From Tanypteryx hageni (Eukaryota; Arthropoda; Insecta; Odonata; Petaluridae), in the NCBI GenBank assembly GCA_028673005.1, contig CM054115.1:194750370-194814369 (forward strand): DNA of 64,000 bases, read 5' to 3'. The position numbers and the translations under genes are program-made. This document shows positions 1 through 11,439 of this stretch, piece after piece. Under the pieces are notes generated by a model that ran no database searches, was not told the origin of the DNA, and saw only the letters and a list, made by a program, of their open reading frames with translations. How positions within the stretch are numbered: position 1 is the stretch's first letter; every line of letters starts with the position of its first letter.

Positions 1-324
1 AACCTCATTTAATTACGCTATTAATATATAGATTTGGAATACTTTTATGATGCTTTAATACGAGAGAGAGGAAGAAAAACAGAAGGCGGGAGACAAAGGA
101 GTGTAAGACTAAATTAAATGTACCATTAATTAGAAATAGTTTTGGGTACATTAGAATTGTAGTAATGTATTTCTTTGTTCTACAATTTCTATTCACCTAA
201 AACTATTTTTATTCCCCTGAACACTCAATTATGTGAATTTTATTTTTATTGCTTACTCTGAGTCCATATAAAAGTTGGTTTCATTCATTTTTAGACTGGT
301 ATCCAAAGGAAACAGCCTTATGAA

Positions 325-485
325 ATGGTCCTATCTGTGTGTGTGTCCCTTACTAACAACTTCTGCATCAATAGACCGATTTTCATGAAACTTGGTATGA
401 GGTTCGTGCTGCCAGAGACCATCTCTGGAATATATTTTATTTGGCAAATATTGAAGTCCTGGGTTCAATTCCAGGAACGTTTTTC
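325..485 (+). repeat. Repeat remnant with tRNA-like T-arm
   Basis: A short GT-rich start is followed by text of the kind seen in dispersed arthropod repeats (ccgattttcatgaaacttgg). Near 448-473 there is a T-arm-like hairpin, CCTGG/CCAGG, around a GTTCAATT loop, which also fits a Pol III B box. No A box or acceptor stem can be matched upstream, so it is at most a tRNA-derived SINE tail or a chance match. The short open frame across it shows no recognisable protein. Confidence 0.3.
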
Positions 486-1182
486 TCTATTTGTTTTACA
501 TAGGGTGTTTTGAATACATCGTGCGGAGATGTTTTCTTTAATACTTTAAAATATCTTAAAATTGTGATATCGGAGCAAGGTTTGTACAGTTCTAAGGGGA
601 AAAGAATGTAGATTCTAATTCTTTAAACAGAATTTTGATAATTGGTCATATTTTCTTGAATTTCTTCTCAAACATAGCATTTCTGCAATTAGGAGGAACA
701 GAGGTGAAATTTTACCTAGGTCATTTTGGTCAAAATATAAATTTTTTTAATTTTATAAGAAAAAAATACTATGATGTCTAGATAATATGTGCACAAAGTT
801 TCAACCTAATATGTCTCTTCAATCAACTGTTTTGGCCATAATTTTTAAATTCATGCAGCATGTAAATTTCTGCGTGGTCATATGTACTCAGCCAACTTTC
901 GTTTTGTGCTCTTGTGAAGCACTGGATCTTTCACCTTCCACAGCCTTTTTCCAGATTTCTAACAGTATACATGTTGACTCATAGATGGTGGATGATTCAA
1001 GGATGTGCTGCCATCTAACAGAAGCCTGATATGCTTCTCAATGATATGTGAACAACACAATGTGATAATGTTTTGTTTTGGGAAGCGTTTCTTAGTTAGA
1101 GAATGCAGGTGCTTTTAGGATAAATAAGATATTTTTATATATCATTAATGAGGTCAGGCTCAACTCGGTGGAATTTACTCAT
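486..1182. other. AT-rich stretch, nothing recognised
   Basis: No gene, RNA or repeat could be recognised. The short frame at 787-984 does not resemble any family. Confidence 0.5.
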
Positions 1183-1227
1183 ATTGAAAAAAGAAGAACT
1201 TTGTATTTCCACAAATTTTAATTTAAA

Positions 1228-1265
1228 CACGACCAGTTTCACTACGATCGTAGCATCATCAGGTG
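1228..1265 (-). ncRNA. Hammerhead ribozyme-like motif (Penelope arm 1)
   Basis: Read on the minus strand, the segment has CTGATGA, then a stem II hairpin made of the palindrome CTACGATCGTAG, then GAAAC and tggtcgtg. CUGAUGA and GAAA are the two conserved core strands of the hammerhead. Minimal type I hammerheads in the terminal repeats of Penelope-like elements are established. The pair that closes stem II next to the core looks weak (U against U), so activity is uncertain. Confidence 0.6.
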
Positions 1266-1472
1266 ACAAAATATAAATCATTCCATATATATAGGGTAAA
1301 ATGAGGGGTGGGAGAGGGAGACAGTAGGGGTTACAAAGAAAATGAATGGAAGGTAATTGAATGAGCGGTTGGGAAAAGAAGGGGTGGGAAAGGAAGGCGA
1401 AAGCAACATAGTAGCAAAATGTTACAAAAACTTGGTAAAAGGGCCAAAGACAGCAATGTTGATACAAATTAC

Positions 1473-1802
1473 TTACAAAATATTCGGTAGGCTAAATAGA
1501 GGAGAATGATTTTGGAAAAGGTATTCATTTAAGAGGGGCGAGTCTTTACAAATAATTCTCTCTAGCTGTTCGAGAGCATCCAATTTGCGACCTGTACTTT
1601 CAAAATGGAGGAATTTAGGGTTGAAGGAACTATGATGATTGAGGTTTAACAGATGTTTCGCAAATTGAGATTTCAAATTATTTAAACGGAAGTATCGCTC
1701 ATGTTCCTTAATCCTCTTATCAAAACTCCTCCCCGTTTGGCCGATGTAGACCGCTCCGCAATCATCACAAGCAAGTTTATAAACACCACTTCTTAATGAC
1801 AA
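1473..1802 (-). pseudogene. Penelope GIY-YIG endonuclease domain
   Basis: This 109-residue frame has the elements of a GIY-YIG nuclease: GVYKLACDDCGAVYIGQTGR near the start (catalytic GVY...YIG, and the Arg of GQTGR), then KRIKEH, FAKHL and a downstream acidic run (LDALEQLERII). In complete Penelope-like elements this domain follows the reverse transcriptase and nicks the target. Here no reverse transcriptase is found upstream, so the frame is a 3' fragment without a natural start. Its last part overlaps the inverted arm, and the minus-strand hammerhead motif lies beyond the stop. It reads without stops through the domain, which suggests moderate age. Confidence 0.8.
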
Positions 1803-2144
1803 CTCTATCAGGTCTTTAGCATTAAGGAATAATTTGGAAAAAGTAACTGGGGAGTAGAAAGCAGGTTTAAGTTTGAGTTTAGGAAACCTCTCTTAAATGA
1901 ATACCTTTTCCAAAATCATTCTTCTCTATTTAGCTTACCAAATATTTTGTATCAACATTGCTATCTTTGGCCCTTTTACCAAGTTTTTGTAACTTTTTGT
2001 AACATTTTGCTACTATGTTGCTTTCGCCTTCTTTTCCTAACCGATCATTCAATTACCTTCCATTCGTTTTCTTTGTAACCCCTACTGTCTCCCTCTCCCC
2101 CTCTCATTTTACCCTATATATATGGAACGATTTATATTTTATAA

Positions 2145-2180
2145 CCTGATGATGCTACGATCGTAGTGAAACTGGTCGTG
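2145..2180 (+). ncRNA. Hammerhead ribozyme-like motif (Penelope arm 2)
   Basis: This is the inverted partner of the motif at 1228-1265. The plus strand reads CCTGATGATG, the stem CTACGATCGTAG, TGAAAC and TGGTCGTG. Core strands and stem II are identical in the two arms, although flanking bases have diverged (for example gtcacctgatg against ataacctgatg). Confidence 0.6.
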
Positions 2181-2542
2181 TTTAAATTAAAATTTGTGGA
2201 AATACAAAGTTCTTCTTTTTTCAATAAGATATTTATAGTGTTCTCACTACTATTTAATTCAAATAAATATGTTTTTAGAAGGTTTTCGTGCGTTTGTGTT
2301 TCTCTATGTACATGACCCTCTACTACAGTGTACTTTTAAAAAAACCTCGTGCAGCACAGGTGTTGTTTACTGCCGTTTCTGTCTTATTTATTTTATATTT
2401 TTATATATTTATATATCACAAGTGGTGCATTTAGTGTACATAGTATTTGTTTTGGTGCTCTGTTTATTGGTTGGTGTTTCATTATCATTCTATTAGTTAT
2501 TCTTTGTGTAAATATTAATTTATAGTTTTCAAACGCCTAAAA

Positions 2543-4309
2543 GTGGGAAAAAAAAGCCGAATGTGCAAACTAATGAGAGAAAATTGGTGGTCAAAGAATA
2601 TAGATACTGTAAGTGATGTGACAGAAAGTGTTCAACCCCAGCATGACAGCAACAGTGATGGTGAGCTAACACCTAAACAAAATATTAGGCAACAGAAACT
2701 AGAAAGTATCCATGAACAACAGTGACAATTACAATTATATAATAGTTGATGTTTCACAACTAAATACATTAGTGCAAGGTATACTATGTCCACAATGTCA
2801 GAGTAAAACATTGCTACAAAAGTTGGGTCATTCACAAGGCTTTGCCCATAAAATGGAACTGATGTGCAGTGTTTGTGATGCTGCTGTGTCTACAGCCTAC
2901 TTATCAAAAAGGGTCAAAGGTGACTCTACCTGACCACTATTTGATGTCAATGAGCATATAACCCAGGCATTTCTGCAGACTGGAAAGGGTCACATAGCAC
3001 TGGAACAATTTGCCATGGTCATGAATATGCCAGCACTGTCAATAGATCATTTCATGATCACATAAAGCAACTTGAGGTTGCCATGTCAAGGACTGCCTCA
3101 ATGATGTTGGAAGAGGCAAGAGCAGAGGTTAGAAAGGCCTATGCCAAGCTAAGTGTCGATGAAGTCATTGCTACACCATTGGACATTTCTGTGAGATTTG
3201 ATGGAACGTGGCACACTCGTGGGTACACAGCATCCTATGGTGTAGGTTGTGTTATAGACCTTCTGACAGGATATGATATAGACTTGGAGGTCATGTCAAA
3301 GTATTGTCAGCAGTGCCATATTGCTATGAAAGATTTGGGTAAGGAATCTCCATAGTTCTATATATCGCAGGAAGGGCATGCTACAGAATGTGCTGTGAAT
3401 CACCATGGTTCTTCTGGAGCTATGGAAATGGAAGCAGCAGTCCGGCTCTACGCTTTCCGATGGCGATGCAAAAACTCACTCTAAACTCAACAAAATAAAG
3501 CCCTATGGTGAGGGGGTGGAAATTATGAAGGAAGAATGCATCAACCATATGGGGAAAAGATTGGGCACAGTACTTCGGGGTGCTGTAGAGAAATGGCGGT
3601 CAAAAGGTGTGTTGCTCAGAGAGAAAGGGCATGGAACCCTCAGACAAAAAAAAGCTCACCCAGTACTATGAGAAGGCCATCCGGAGAAACAAAGGAGATG
3701 TACAAGCCATGAAGACAGCCATATTTGCTACATTACATCATAGCATGTCAACTGATAAGAAACCCCTTCACAGCAAATGTCCATCTGGAAGTGGTTCTTG
3801 GTGCTTTTACCAGAGAGCAGTGGCTGATGGTAAACAGCCACCTCCTCACGGAAAGAATATTGGGCACCATATTAGGGAAGAATACCTTGAAAAGATCCTT
3901 CCCATATATCAGAAACTTGCATCAGACAGCCTGCTTGAAAAATACAAAATGGAAAAAATGGGGAAAATGCAAAATGAGTGTCTACACGCACTAATTTGGA
4001 GAAAATGTCCGAAAGAGGTTTTTTGCCTCAAAACAATGTGTAGAGTCAGCTGTGAACCAAGCTGTATGTAAGTTCAATGTGGGATGCACCAGAACAATTG
4101 TAGGAACACAACAAACTGCTGGCATGTCACCGGGCAACAATACTCTTCACCTAGCAAAGAATGAGGACAGGAAAAGAGTTGACAAGGCAAGAAAACAAAA
4201 TGTAGCAGTCCAGAACAAGGATCGTCAGGCCACCAAACTGGCAAGAACGAGGGTGGAGGCTGCAGCTAAAATGCAGGAGGGACCATCCTACCAATCAGGC
4301 AACTTTTAG
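2543..4309 (+). pseudogene. Mutator-like (MULE) transposase, broken
   Basis: Consecutive pieces in changing frames follow the order of the arthropod and cnidarian Mutator-like transposases. They are an N-terminal Cys-pair region (CPQCQSK, CSVCDA, near 2790-2880), FDVNEHITQAF and MNMP (2940-3035), then DISVRFDGTWHTRG (3188), whose Asp is probably the first catalytic acid. Next come the TGYDIDLEVMSKYCQQC region, LSDGDAKTH (second Asp, about 3455), CINHMGKRLGT (3538), CPSGSGSWCFYQRAVADGK (3778), NECLHALIWRKCPK (3974) and the usual end EGPSYQSGNF (4275-4307). At least four frameshifts or stops separate the pieces (near 2725, 2935, 3355-3400, 3640 and 4065). The family match rests on remembered motif order and is strong. 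The terminal inverted repeats were not found, and the element is certainly inactive. Confidence 0.82.
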
Positions 4310-6655
4310 AATCCAAGTCGGAGTAAATTAGTACTTTAATCCAAATTTGATGGTATGTGAAACTTTAAGTTGTTATTTGTCGGTTTTGATTTTTTAGTCA
4401 TTTTGCCAATTTCAAAATGCAACTACATCCACAAAAATTGCTCTAGAATCTCCAATTTTTTGTGATTTGTTATTAAACTATTCTTAATTAAATGATATAA
4501 AGACTTCCAAAAAACTTGTAAAAAGTTTTTTTATTAATTCTGATATTGAATCATTTATCATATTTTCACATTTTTTTATTTTTCCATGTTTAATAATTTT
4601 GAAACCATGACTAATTATGTTAATAAAAATTTCTCTTGATCATTTTGTCAATCAAGTATATTTTGTGAAATAATATAATATAATAATATTTGTGAGAGGA
4701 GTTAGGTTTTCATTAGTTTTTTATTTTTTAAATTCATAACTTCATAAATTTTTAATTGATTTATCTCAAAATAGGGGTTAATGCTTAAAGTAACAACACA
4801 CATCTTTGTACCAAGTTTCATATGCCTAGCTCAAATGGTTTGGAAAACAAAATTTTCACCTCTGTCTCCCTTACATCACATTTTATCGGATTGTTGCCAT
4901 GGAGATGATTATTACCAAACTCTGCTTGAGCATAGATGATTGAATGAATGGGTTATTTTCTTTTCCACTCGACTATACTTCAGCAATGGACAGTAGATCC
5001 ATACATCTAGTAGCCTATAAACAGTAACATTTATCAAATTCGTGCATGTTAAAAAATACAAGCAAAATATAATGTCAGAAAGAGATTTTGGCATGGCTTT
5101 TGATATTTTAAACTTGATAATGCTCTATTAATTTGTTTTTCATTTTTCCTCTTTCACTGATAAACTATGAGTTACAAATGGTATTTATGGTATGAGAATT
5201 CCTTGGAATGACTGACATAAACTGAAACTTTTCCTTTCAATATAAGTAATCAATTAAGGACGTCAAATTTGGGAACCCAGTATGCATTAGTCCTGGTTTG
5301 GACTTCTTGTTTATTTTAATTTTATTTTAACATATTACTTAATTCACGTATACCCATCCTATTTGATGGGCAATTACACTAGTAATAATAATAATTATAA
5401 TAATTTATATAAATAAAGACAGCAAAACTTCCCTGAACACAGCCTCCCAAAATGCGGATTCAATTTTATGCAGTACCCAAAATGCGACAAACTTCTCCGA
5501 ATGTGGTGGCGTGATTTGCTTTTATGAAGTTCAACACTGAATTGCTAAATGGCAAATAATTACTATAGTTGCAGGTTTCAACAACATTTTAGCAGTTTTC
5601 ATTATTATATTTCATTTAAATCGTAACTGGTCTGGTATAGGTCAAACTGCCGCGATATATAGAAAAGCGCTGATTGTATTTGCTTTTCTACAAAACAGGC
5701 ATCCCTCACTTAGTGCTCTAAATTGGTTCCTGAAAAACAGAGCATTAACTGAAACCACATTAAGCAAGAGAGTTTTTCTCATAAAAACTAATGTAAACAG
5801 ATTTCATCCATACTTCCAACCTACTCTCAATGCTAATGAATTCCACACATAAGGTATATCTTAATGCTTAAATCAGAGAAACAATTAAAAGATATAAAGG
5901 TGTTCTTTTGATGAACAAATAAAAATACACAGCATATTAACTTATCATCTATCACACTAATTTCAAGGCTTTACAAACACCAACTTGCCATTGTCCAACT
6001 TCAATTCATCGAATTATTTCAAATTTAACTGAAAGTGACAAAGTTTTTCTTTGTCTTTTCAGAAACATCTTTAGCACATTTATTTTCACACTTATCATTC
6101 ATTACAAATAATATGAGGGTTCAAAAAATAGAAAATAACTCCACCAACACACTAATCACACAACTAATGCCACATCAGACTGAAGATTAAACGAGGGTTA
6201 AGGAGGTGTATGTTTTGTTTCTCACAAGGATTTTTTTCTTGTTTATTAAGAAAGAGAAGCCAACTTGCTGATTGAACTAGCTGCAACTTCAGTGCTGCCA
6301 TTTTTTGATGCTACACATCTTGATGAGCTTACTATAATGTATCCATCACAATAACAAAGCTACTTATTTATATGCATTCAAATGACTTAAGTGACACAAA
6401 GATTGAAATGTATAAGTTGTTTAAATTAATCCTTAAGGATCTGTGTACCACTGCATCTATGGAAAGAAACTTTTAGCACTGAAAAGGATAAAGACTTGCA
6501 TGAGAAATTCGACTGTGTAAACACATCTATCAAGATTGGCCATAATTCCAATCGGAAATAGTTGCTTCACAACCTAAAGAGCTGAGAGTATTTTTATAAT
6601 GCTGTTATTGAAGAATTATTCATGAAAGACCATAGGTTGGATTTTAACAACAATA
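4310..6655. other. AT-rich stretch without genes
   Basis: About 4310-4900 looks like the AT-rich 3' flank of the Mutator-like gene. Near 5385-5410 there is a short TAA/ATA microsatellite. At 5699-5790 a sequence resembling a Tigger end (catccctcacttagtgctc) occurs, but no partner could be defined. Nothing coding was recognised, including the missing downstream exons of the OTUD7-like gene. Confidence 0.5.
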
Positions 6656-6660
6656 AAGAT

Positions 6661-7675
6661 GAATGGGAGGAGGGGAGAGAGAGAGGGAGGGAGGGGAGAG
6701 AGAGAGGGGGGGAGGGATGGGAGGGGAGGGGAGAGAGAGAGAGAGAGAGGGAGGGGAGAGAGAGAGAGGGAGGGGAGAGAGAGGGGGGGAGGGAAGAGAG
6801 AGAGAGGGAGGGAAGAGAGAGAGAGGGAGGGAAGAGAGAGGGAGGGGAGAGATAGAGGGAGGGGAGAGAGATAGAGGGAGGGGAGAGAGATAGAGGGAGG
6901 GGAGAGAGATAAAGGGAGGGAAGAGAGATAAAGGGAGGGAAGAGAGATAGGAGGGGGGGAGATAGGAGGGGGAGAGAGATAGAGGGAGGGGAGATAGAGG
7001 GAAGGGAGAGAGGAGGGAGGGGAGAGACAGAGGGAGGGGGGAAAGATAGAGGGAGGGGGAAAGATAGAGGGAGGGGAGAGAGATAGAGGGGGGGAGAGAT
7101 AGAGGGGGGAGAGATAGAGGGAGGGGAGAGAGATAGAGGGAGGGGAGAGAGATAGAGGGGGGGAGATAGAGGGGGGGAGAGATAGAGGGGGGGGAGATAG
7201 AGGGGGGAGATAGAGGGGGGGAGAGATAGAGGGGGGGAGAGAGAGAGAGGGAGGGGAGAGAGAGAGGGAGGGGAGAGAGAGAGGGAGGGGAGAGAGATAG
7301 AGGGGGGGAGATAGAGGGGGGGGAGAGAGATAGAGGGGGGGGGAGATAGAGGGGGGGGAGAGAGGGGGGGGGGAGAGAGAGAGGGAGGGGAGAGAGGGGG
7401 GAGAGAGGGAGGGGAGAGAGGGAGGGGAGAGAGGGAGGGGAGAGAGGGAGGGGAGAGAGGGAGGGGAGAGAGGGAGGGGAGAGAGGGAGGGGAGAGAGGG
7501 AGGGGAGAGAGGGAGGGGAGAGAGGGAGGGGAGAGAGGGAGGGGAGAAAGCGATAGGGAGGAGAGAGGGAGGGGAGAGAGGGAGAGGAGAAAGAGATAGG
7601 GAGGAGAGAGGGAGGGGAGAGAGGGAGAGGAGAGGGAGAAAGGGAGGGGAGAAAGAGATAGGGAGGGGAGAAGTG
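6661..7675. repeat. 1 kb polypurine GGGAGA satellite tract
   Basis: About 1,015 bp in which the plus strand is almost only G and A, built from variants of GGGAGAGA, GGGAGGGGAGAGA and GATAGAGGGAGGGGAGAGA. The last third (about 7395-7545) is the most regular, with repeated GAGAGAGGGAGGG-type units. Long open frames on both strands here (up to 362 codons on the minus strand) simply reflect the absence of stops in such sequence and are not genes. On the minus strand, the sense strand of the OTUD7-like gene, it is a polypyrimidine run downstream of the last recognised exon. Confidence 0.95.
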
Positions 7676-7945
7676 TCTTCATTTTAATTTAATACTTTAA
7701 TCATACATATCATATTTGACAAGCAATTACTTTAGTAATTCCATTACTTTTATAAATTAGTAACCCCTACAACAGTTACAGTGGACATTAAATTGCTATA
7801 AATTTATAGAAAACGACAAGTTATTGTATGAGAATTAATTTCTAAAGATAAGAAATATTAATAGTGAGTGGAACTAGGGTGAAGATAAAGTAAAGAAAGG
7901 AAACAATGCCTATGCAGTAATTTAAAAGATAAGAAAAACAATCAC

Positions 7946-8107
7946 CTAAAGATGCTGCATGTAGTAGGCAATTTCCATCTCCAGTGGTAGCGAGAGGCCA
8001 AAGTCTTTGACAGGTACCTACCCACCAGTTTAATCTCCCAGCCTGTTCAAGGGAAGCTAGACTGGATAGCTCAATTAAATCTTTCTCCAAATATTCACGA
8101 AAGTCAT
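7946..8107 (-). CDS. OTUD7/Cezanne-like deubiquitinase, OTU catalytic exon
   Basis: This exon codes for [14 protein letters not shown], then [14 protein letters not shown], a short linker and [20 protein letters not shown]. The GDGNC block holds the OTU catalytic Asp and Cys. The [10 protein letters not shown] block is characteristic of the Cezanne/OTUD7 branch of A20-like OTU proteases, which in the known family cut Lys11-linked ubiquitin chains. The exon is bounded by an AG acceptor just above 8107 and a GT donor (GTGAT) below 7946, and its phases fit the 8197-8370 exon (G plus AT gives Asp). The next exon should begin with a Gly-Met-Trp-Gly-like sequence and later supply the catalytic His. 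None was found between 1 and 7945, so it may lie beyond the window or the gene may be truncated. Confidence 0.9.
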
Positions 8108-8196
8108 CTAAAAGTCAAAATAATACTTTTCCTTTTAATAAATTGTTTTAAAGATGAATATTATTGATCACGATGAGTGAAAAGCATGGCACTTAC

Positions 8197-8370
8197 CTGG
8201 GTATATTGATAAATCAGGAAGTGTAAATGTAAAAATGGGCGTTTCTATAAAATATTGGTTTAAATTACACACACTGTTCTCCTTGAACTCCATGGCAAAC
8301 TCATTTCTTGCTCTTGAAACCAATGTAACATTGTCAGTAGCTCTGGAAATTCCTCTTGAAAGCTTTTTAC
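8197..8370 (-). CDS. OTUD7/Cezanne-like deubiquitinase, pre-catalytic exon
   Basis: A 174 bp exon with a good acceptor (attatag) and a consensus donor (GTAAGT). It encodes KKLSRGISRATDNVTLVSRA, followed by NEFAMEF and FTFTLPDLSIY. RGIS-A-...VSLARS and the LPDL-Y motif just before the DFR of the OTU domain are hallmarks of OTUD7A/OTUD7B. The exon starts with two bases of a split codon and ends with one, matching both neighbours. It was too fragmented by introns to show as a long open frame and was found by extending from the catalytic exon. Confidence 0.88.
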
Positions 8371-9082
8371 CTATAATTAATTATTTTCAAGAAAAGGAAT
8401 GTTAACTACAGTCAAAATATTCACACCAAAAAGGTCAGAGGTTGTGTTTTTTTATATTTCTATTAAAAATTCACCTGTGAAAGGTACAAGGTACAAAATC
8501 AAAATTCTGTCTTTGACAGGTTTTCTACCTATATTACGTTAAAAGAATAACTAACTTAACCCAGCAGTGGTCGTGCGATATTTTGCTTTGAATTTGGTCG
8601 AGCAGGGTATATAATACACCTTACATGGAAAAACATCCTAAAATGGCAATATTTTATTATTATTTTAAAACATCTTGAATGTGAAGCAAATTTAAGAAGA
8701 TTTTTAAAACAAAATATTTATTCCAATAAAAGCCTTAATCACATATTTTTCACACAATAAGTCATATTAAAAAAATTCAATGTATTTAATTTTAGAATTT
8801 ATTTTATTTCATGGAGATTTTCATCTGAAGATCTATCATACAAATCAAAAACATCTGACGATTAAACATGGATATCTATGGGCAATCAAAATATTTATCA
8901 GAGGAAATTGGATAGAAATATTTCTCAATGATGAAGTGATAGAATATATCCAATGAATATTTACATACCTTTTACAGGTAAGGATTGAAGTACGTAATAT
9001 TCAAAGAATGTTGAAAAAGTAGAGAAGAAAAAGCCGTGACATAGACTCAATGGAGAGAAAAGCAGTCTGCGTTATTACTTAC

Positions 9083-9141
9083 GTCTACACTCTAAGTCCC
9101 TCAAAGTAGAAATTGAGATGACATTTACACTCTGTTCCACC
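9083..9141 (-). CDS. Putative small OTUD7-like exon
   Basis: A 59 bp stretch has a pyrimidine-rich acceptor (tcttctcag) and a perfect donor (GTAAGT). Read in one frame it is open: VEQSVNVISISTLRDLECR plus one base. That base and the first two of the 8197 exon make Arg, giving ...CRR-KKLSRGIS, so the phase is right. Vertebrate OTUD7 has a similarly charged, poorly conserved segment here, so the residues themselves give no independent support. The 5' phase fits exon 2 only if a donor two bases upstream of the best one is used, or if another exon intervenes. Confidence 0.5.
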
Positions 9142-11079
9142 CTGAGAAGACAATATTTTGCTTATGGCATGCGAAGTTGCCAAATTTCCCATGAATTAGA
9201 GCCAGCGCCTATCCCTTAACACTTTCTGCTTGATCCAGACTCCATGCCAATTCAGATAATTTCACAACAACTGAATTTAAATATTTTCAAACTTCTACCT
9301 ACAACAAAAAAATAATTTATAGGATACGCTGACTTGAAAATAAAAACACAGTTAATGGAGGGTAATAACCAACTTGGAAAAAATCATGCTATGCTGATGC
9401 AATTGAAACACTTCACTTTTTCACCAGTTACTATATTAACACAATATATATATATATATATATATCACCAACAATCTGCAAGACGCACTGAATCATATAA
9501 TTACACATCAAACAACCACTTGCTATGAACTCTCATATGAAACTTTGCTTGTGTCAAATATTGAATCCTTCTCTCTTGGGAAAATTCTATGACACATGTC
9601 CCATCGGGTGAGTTCCTTCCTTCCATCATAAAATGCGCATTTTACAGAGGAGCCAAAAAACTGGCACCTATTGAACATCTCCCTTAGAAACATCTGGGTG
9701 CAAACCTCTAATCTATTCACTAAAGGGTCATAAAGTCCCCTTGCTGAGGATTTCCAAACAAATTTGGGTCTGTGTTTACTTTAAGCAAAGCCTCTTTCTT
9801 CATAGCTTGAGAGGATTTTAAAATTTTTTTCTGAGCCCCATTTCTTCAAGGTATTTTTTTGTGGCTTCAAAACTGCTTTTGAGAATTAAGCAAAGGAACA
9901 CAACCAGCATTGTGAAGCATTGTATTTTTAGCTGCCCATATATACAAAGTTTACATAACTATCCATTGGTTATAGTCCAAGTTGCATTCATTAAAACGTG
10001 ACATTTCAAGAAAATTCGTTAAGCAAGGGAGATTTCTCACAATAAAAAGCTAAATCAATAAAATATGATTTTATGAACCCGAACAAGGTCTTATGCAATC
10101 GTTGTTAGAAAGATCTTTTGATTTTGTTCCAGATTTGAATATTAATTTTCATGGAATCTGATTGTTTTTACTTATCCATTGATTTTAAATTAATTCATTA
10201 GCCAAAATATACCTAATGCATTGTAAATAAGCTTTACATTACAACTTTATATTTATATGTTCATTTGCATAATACTTGAATTATTATAATAATGTCAATG
10301 CACAACCAAAAAAGTACTAACAGACAAACTTTTTATATAAATTTGGCATTATTTTCTAATGAAATTATTAAAATGATTAAGATAAAGCTTTTATTAGTTA
10401 AATTGGAAAGCATGGAAATTTATTCATGATGAATGCTTCTCACTTCAATTTTTGATTACTTTTGGTAGTAGTGCAGCATTTTTCTATTTCTGACAATTAA
10501 TCGAGTTCCCCATCAGTTTTTCGTGTTCCAGCAAACGACGACCCCTGCGTGCGTATGGTATGCCATCTTTTATAGCAACAGACATTAGCCCGGAAGAGGA
10601 CACTAGTAGATCGAGGGTAGAACCAATTAGTGTTCGCAAGTGCAGTGCAATCTACCGGCACTTCACTGCGAACTGAACTAGTTCTCACCCGACAACGTCA
10701 CCACGAGCAGAGGCAGTGAGAGAGAGAGAGATGGAGAGAGAGAGAGAGAGAGAGAGAACGAGATAGGACGCAGAGAGTGGCAGAGTCGAAGACAGCTGAG
10801 CGGAACGCACCTGCGGAAAGATTATCTGCGAGTCGAACTCTTTTCCATATCATTTGTGATTCCTGAAGTGGACATTTCTACTAAGTATTGTACTATATTT
10901 GTGCTTTGTATGATGTCAATGCAATATAATTGTTAGTACATTTCATGACATTTATCCAGTGTATGCTATTTGATTTGTGGTTGGCAGCAGCAGTGTCACT
11001 GAGGGGTATCATATCGTTTAACTATTTTCAAGTACTTTTAGTATTACGAGAGAATAATGTAAAATGAGACAGTTTCGTC
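9142..11079. other. Intron of OTUD7-like gene, low-complexity patches
   Basis: No gene was recognised. There is a TA microsatellite near 9443-9466 and a GA microsatellite at about 10718-10758. A locally GC-richer stretch at 10495-10860 could be a solo LTR or a promoter-like remnant, but no repeated partner was found in the window. The frames at 9523-9720 and 10497-10688 match no family I know. Confidence 0.5.
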
Positions 11080-11345
11080 TCAGTAGGTATCATGAAATAT
11101 GTTGACTGGTTTTAGGCAGCCTTTAAAAAAGTTTGGGAGTTACAACATGATAATATCCTCTTGATCTGGTGCAGCATCTTAGCCACTGGTCTGTTTCTTG
11201 GCGCTGTACCATGCTTTCATTTATATATTCGTATAATGAGACCTACAAATATCATTGGACTGGAGTTTTCCAAAAATAAATTTCAACATTTTTGCATATT
11301 TCATTCACTCAATGTATCCTCTAAATTGATTAGGAACAAAGTTTC
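11080..11345 (+). repeat. Dispersed repeat R2, copy 1
   Basis: This segment matches the reverse complement of 31405-31730. Shared text includes the variant pairs tgcagcatctta/tgcagcatctca, gtataatgagacctacaaat/tatcatgagaactacaaatg and aaaaataaatttcaacattt. The copies are diverged by roughly a fifth with indels. The open frame here (11161-11427) has no recognised domain and is probably chance. Class unknown. Confidence 0.6.
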
Positions 11346-11439
11346 CCGCAGACTGATTTTTCATGTCCCAAGAAATGATTATGGAGAAAGAACAATGTTA
11401 TTAAATTTTTTAAAGATGTTTGACTAATATTATATATTT

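Larger units (their letters stand above)
1183..2224. mobile_element. Penelope-like retroelement in inverted form
   Basis: Two arms of about 340 bp, 1183-1537 and 1888-2224, are near-identical reverse complements. Between and partly within them lies a minus-strand reading frame for the GIY-YIG nuclease domain of Penelope-like elements. Each arm carries a hammerhead-like core close to its outer end. Penelope-like elements are known to insert with partial or inverted terminal repeats and to carry hammerhead ribozymes in those repeats. The reverse transcriptase is missing, so only the 3' part of the element is present, flanked by an inverted terminal copy. The arms differ by scattered substitutions and a small duplication (the stretch after ttttaccaag), so the insertion is not brand new. 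Confidence 0.8.

Noticed and set aside
6594..7682. A 362-codon Ser/Pro/Leu-rich open frame and several Arg/Glu/Gly frames
   Set aside because: They lie in a simple-sequence purine tract where stops are rare on both strands; no start context or domain.
4912..7945. Search for the next OTUD7 exon (Met-Trp-Gly...His)
   Set aside because: No acceptor followed by matching codons was found on the minus strand; cannot be supported.
9523..9720. 65-codon frame as an additional OTUD7 exon
   Set aside because: No splice sites of fitting phase and no similarity to the family.
5699..10040. Tigger-like end words at 5699 and 10020 as the two ends of one element
   Set aside because: Such an element would enclose conserved exons of the host gene, and the ends match only loosely.
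10497..10860. GC-richer stretch as a promoter or LTR
   Set aside because: No TATA-like or LTR end pair and no second copy in the window; only mentioned in the gap note.
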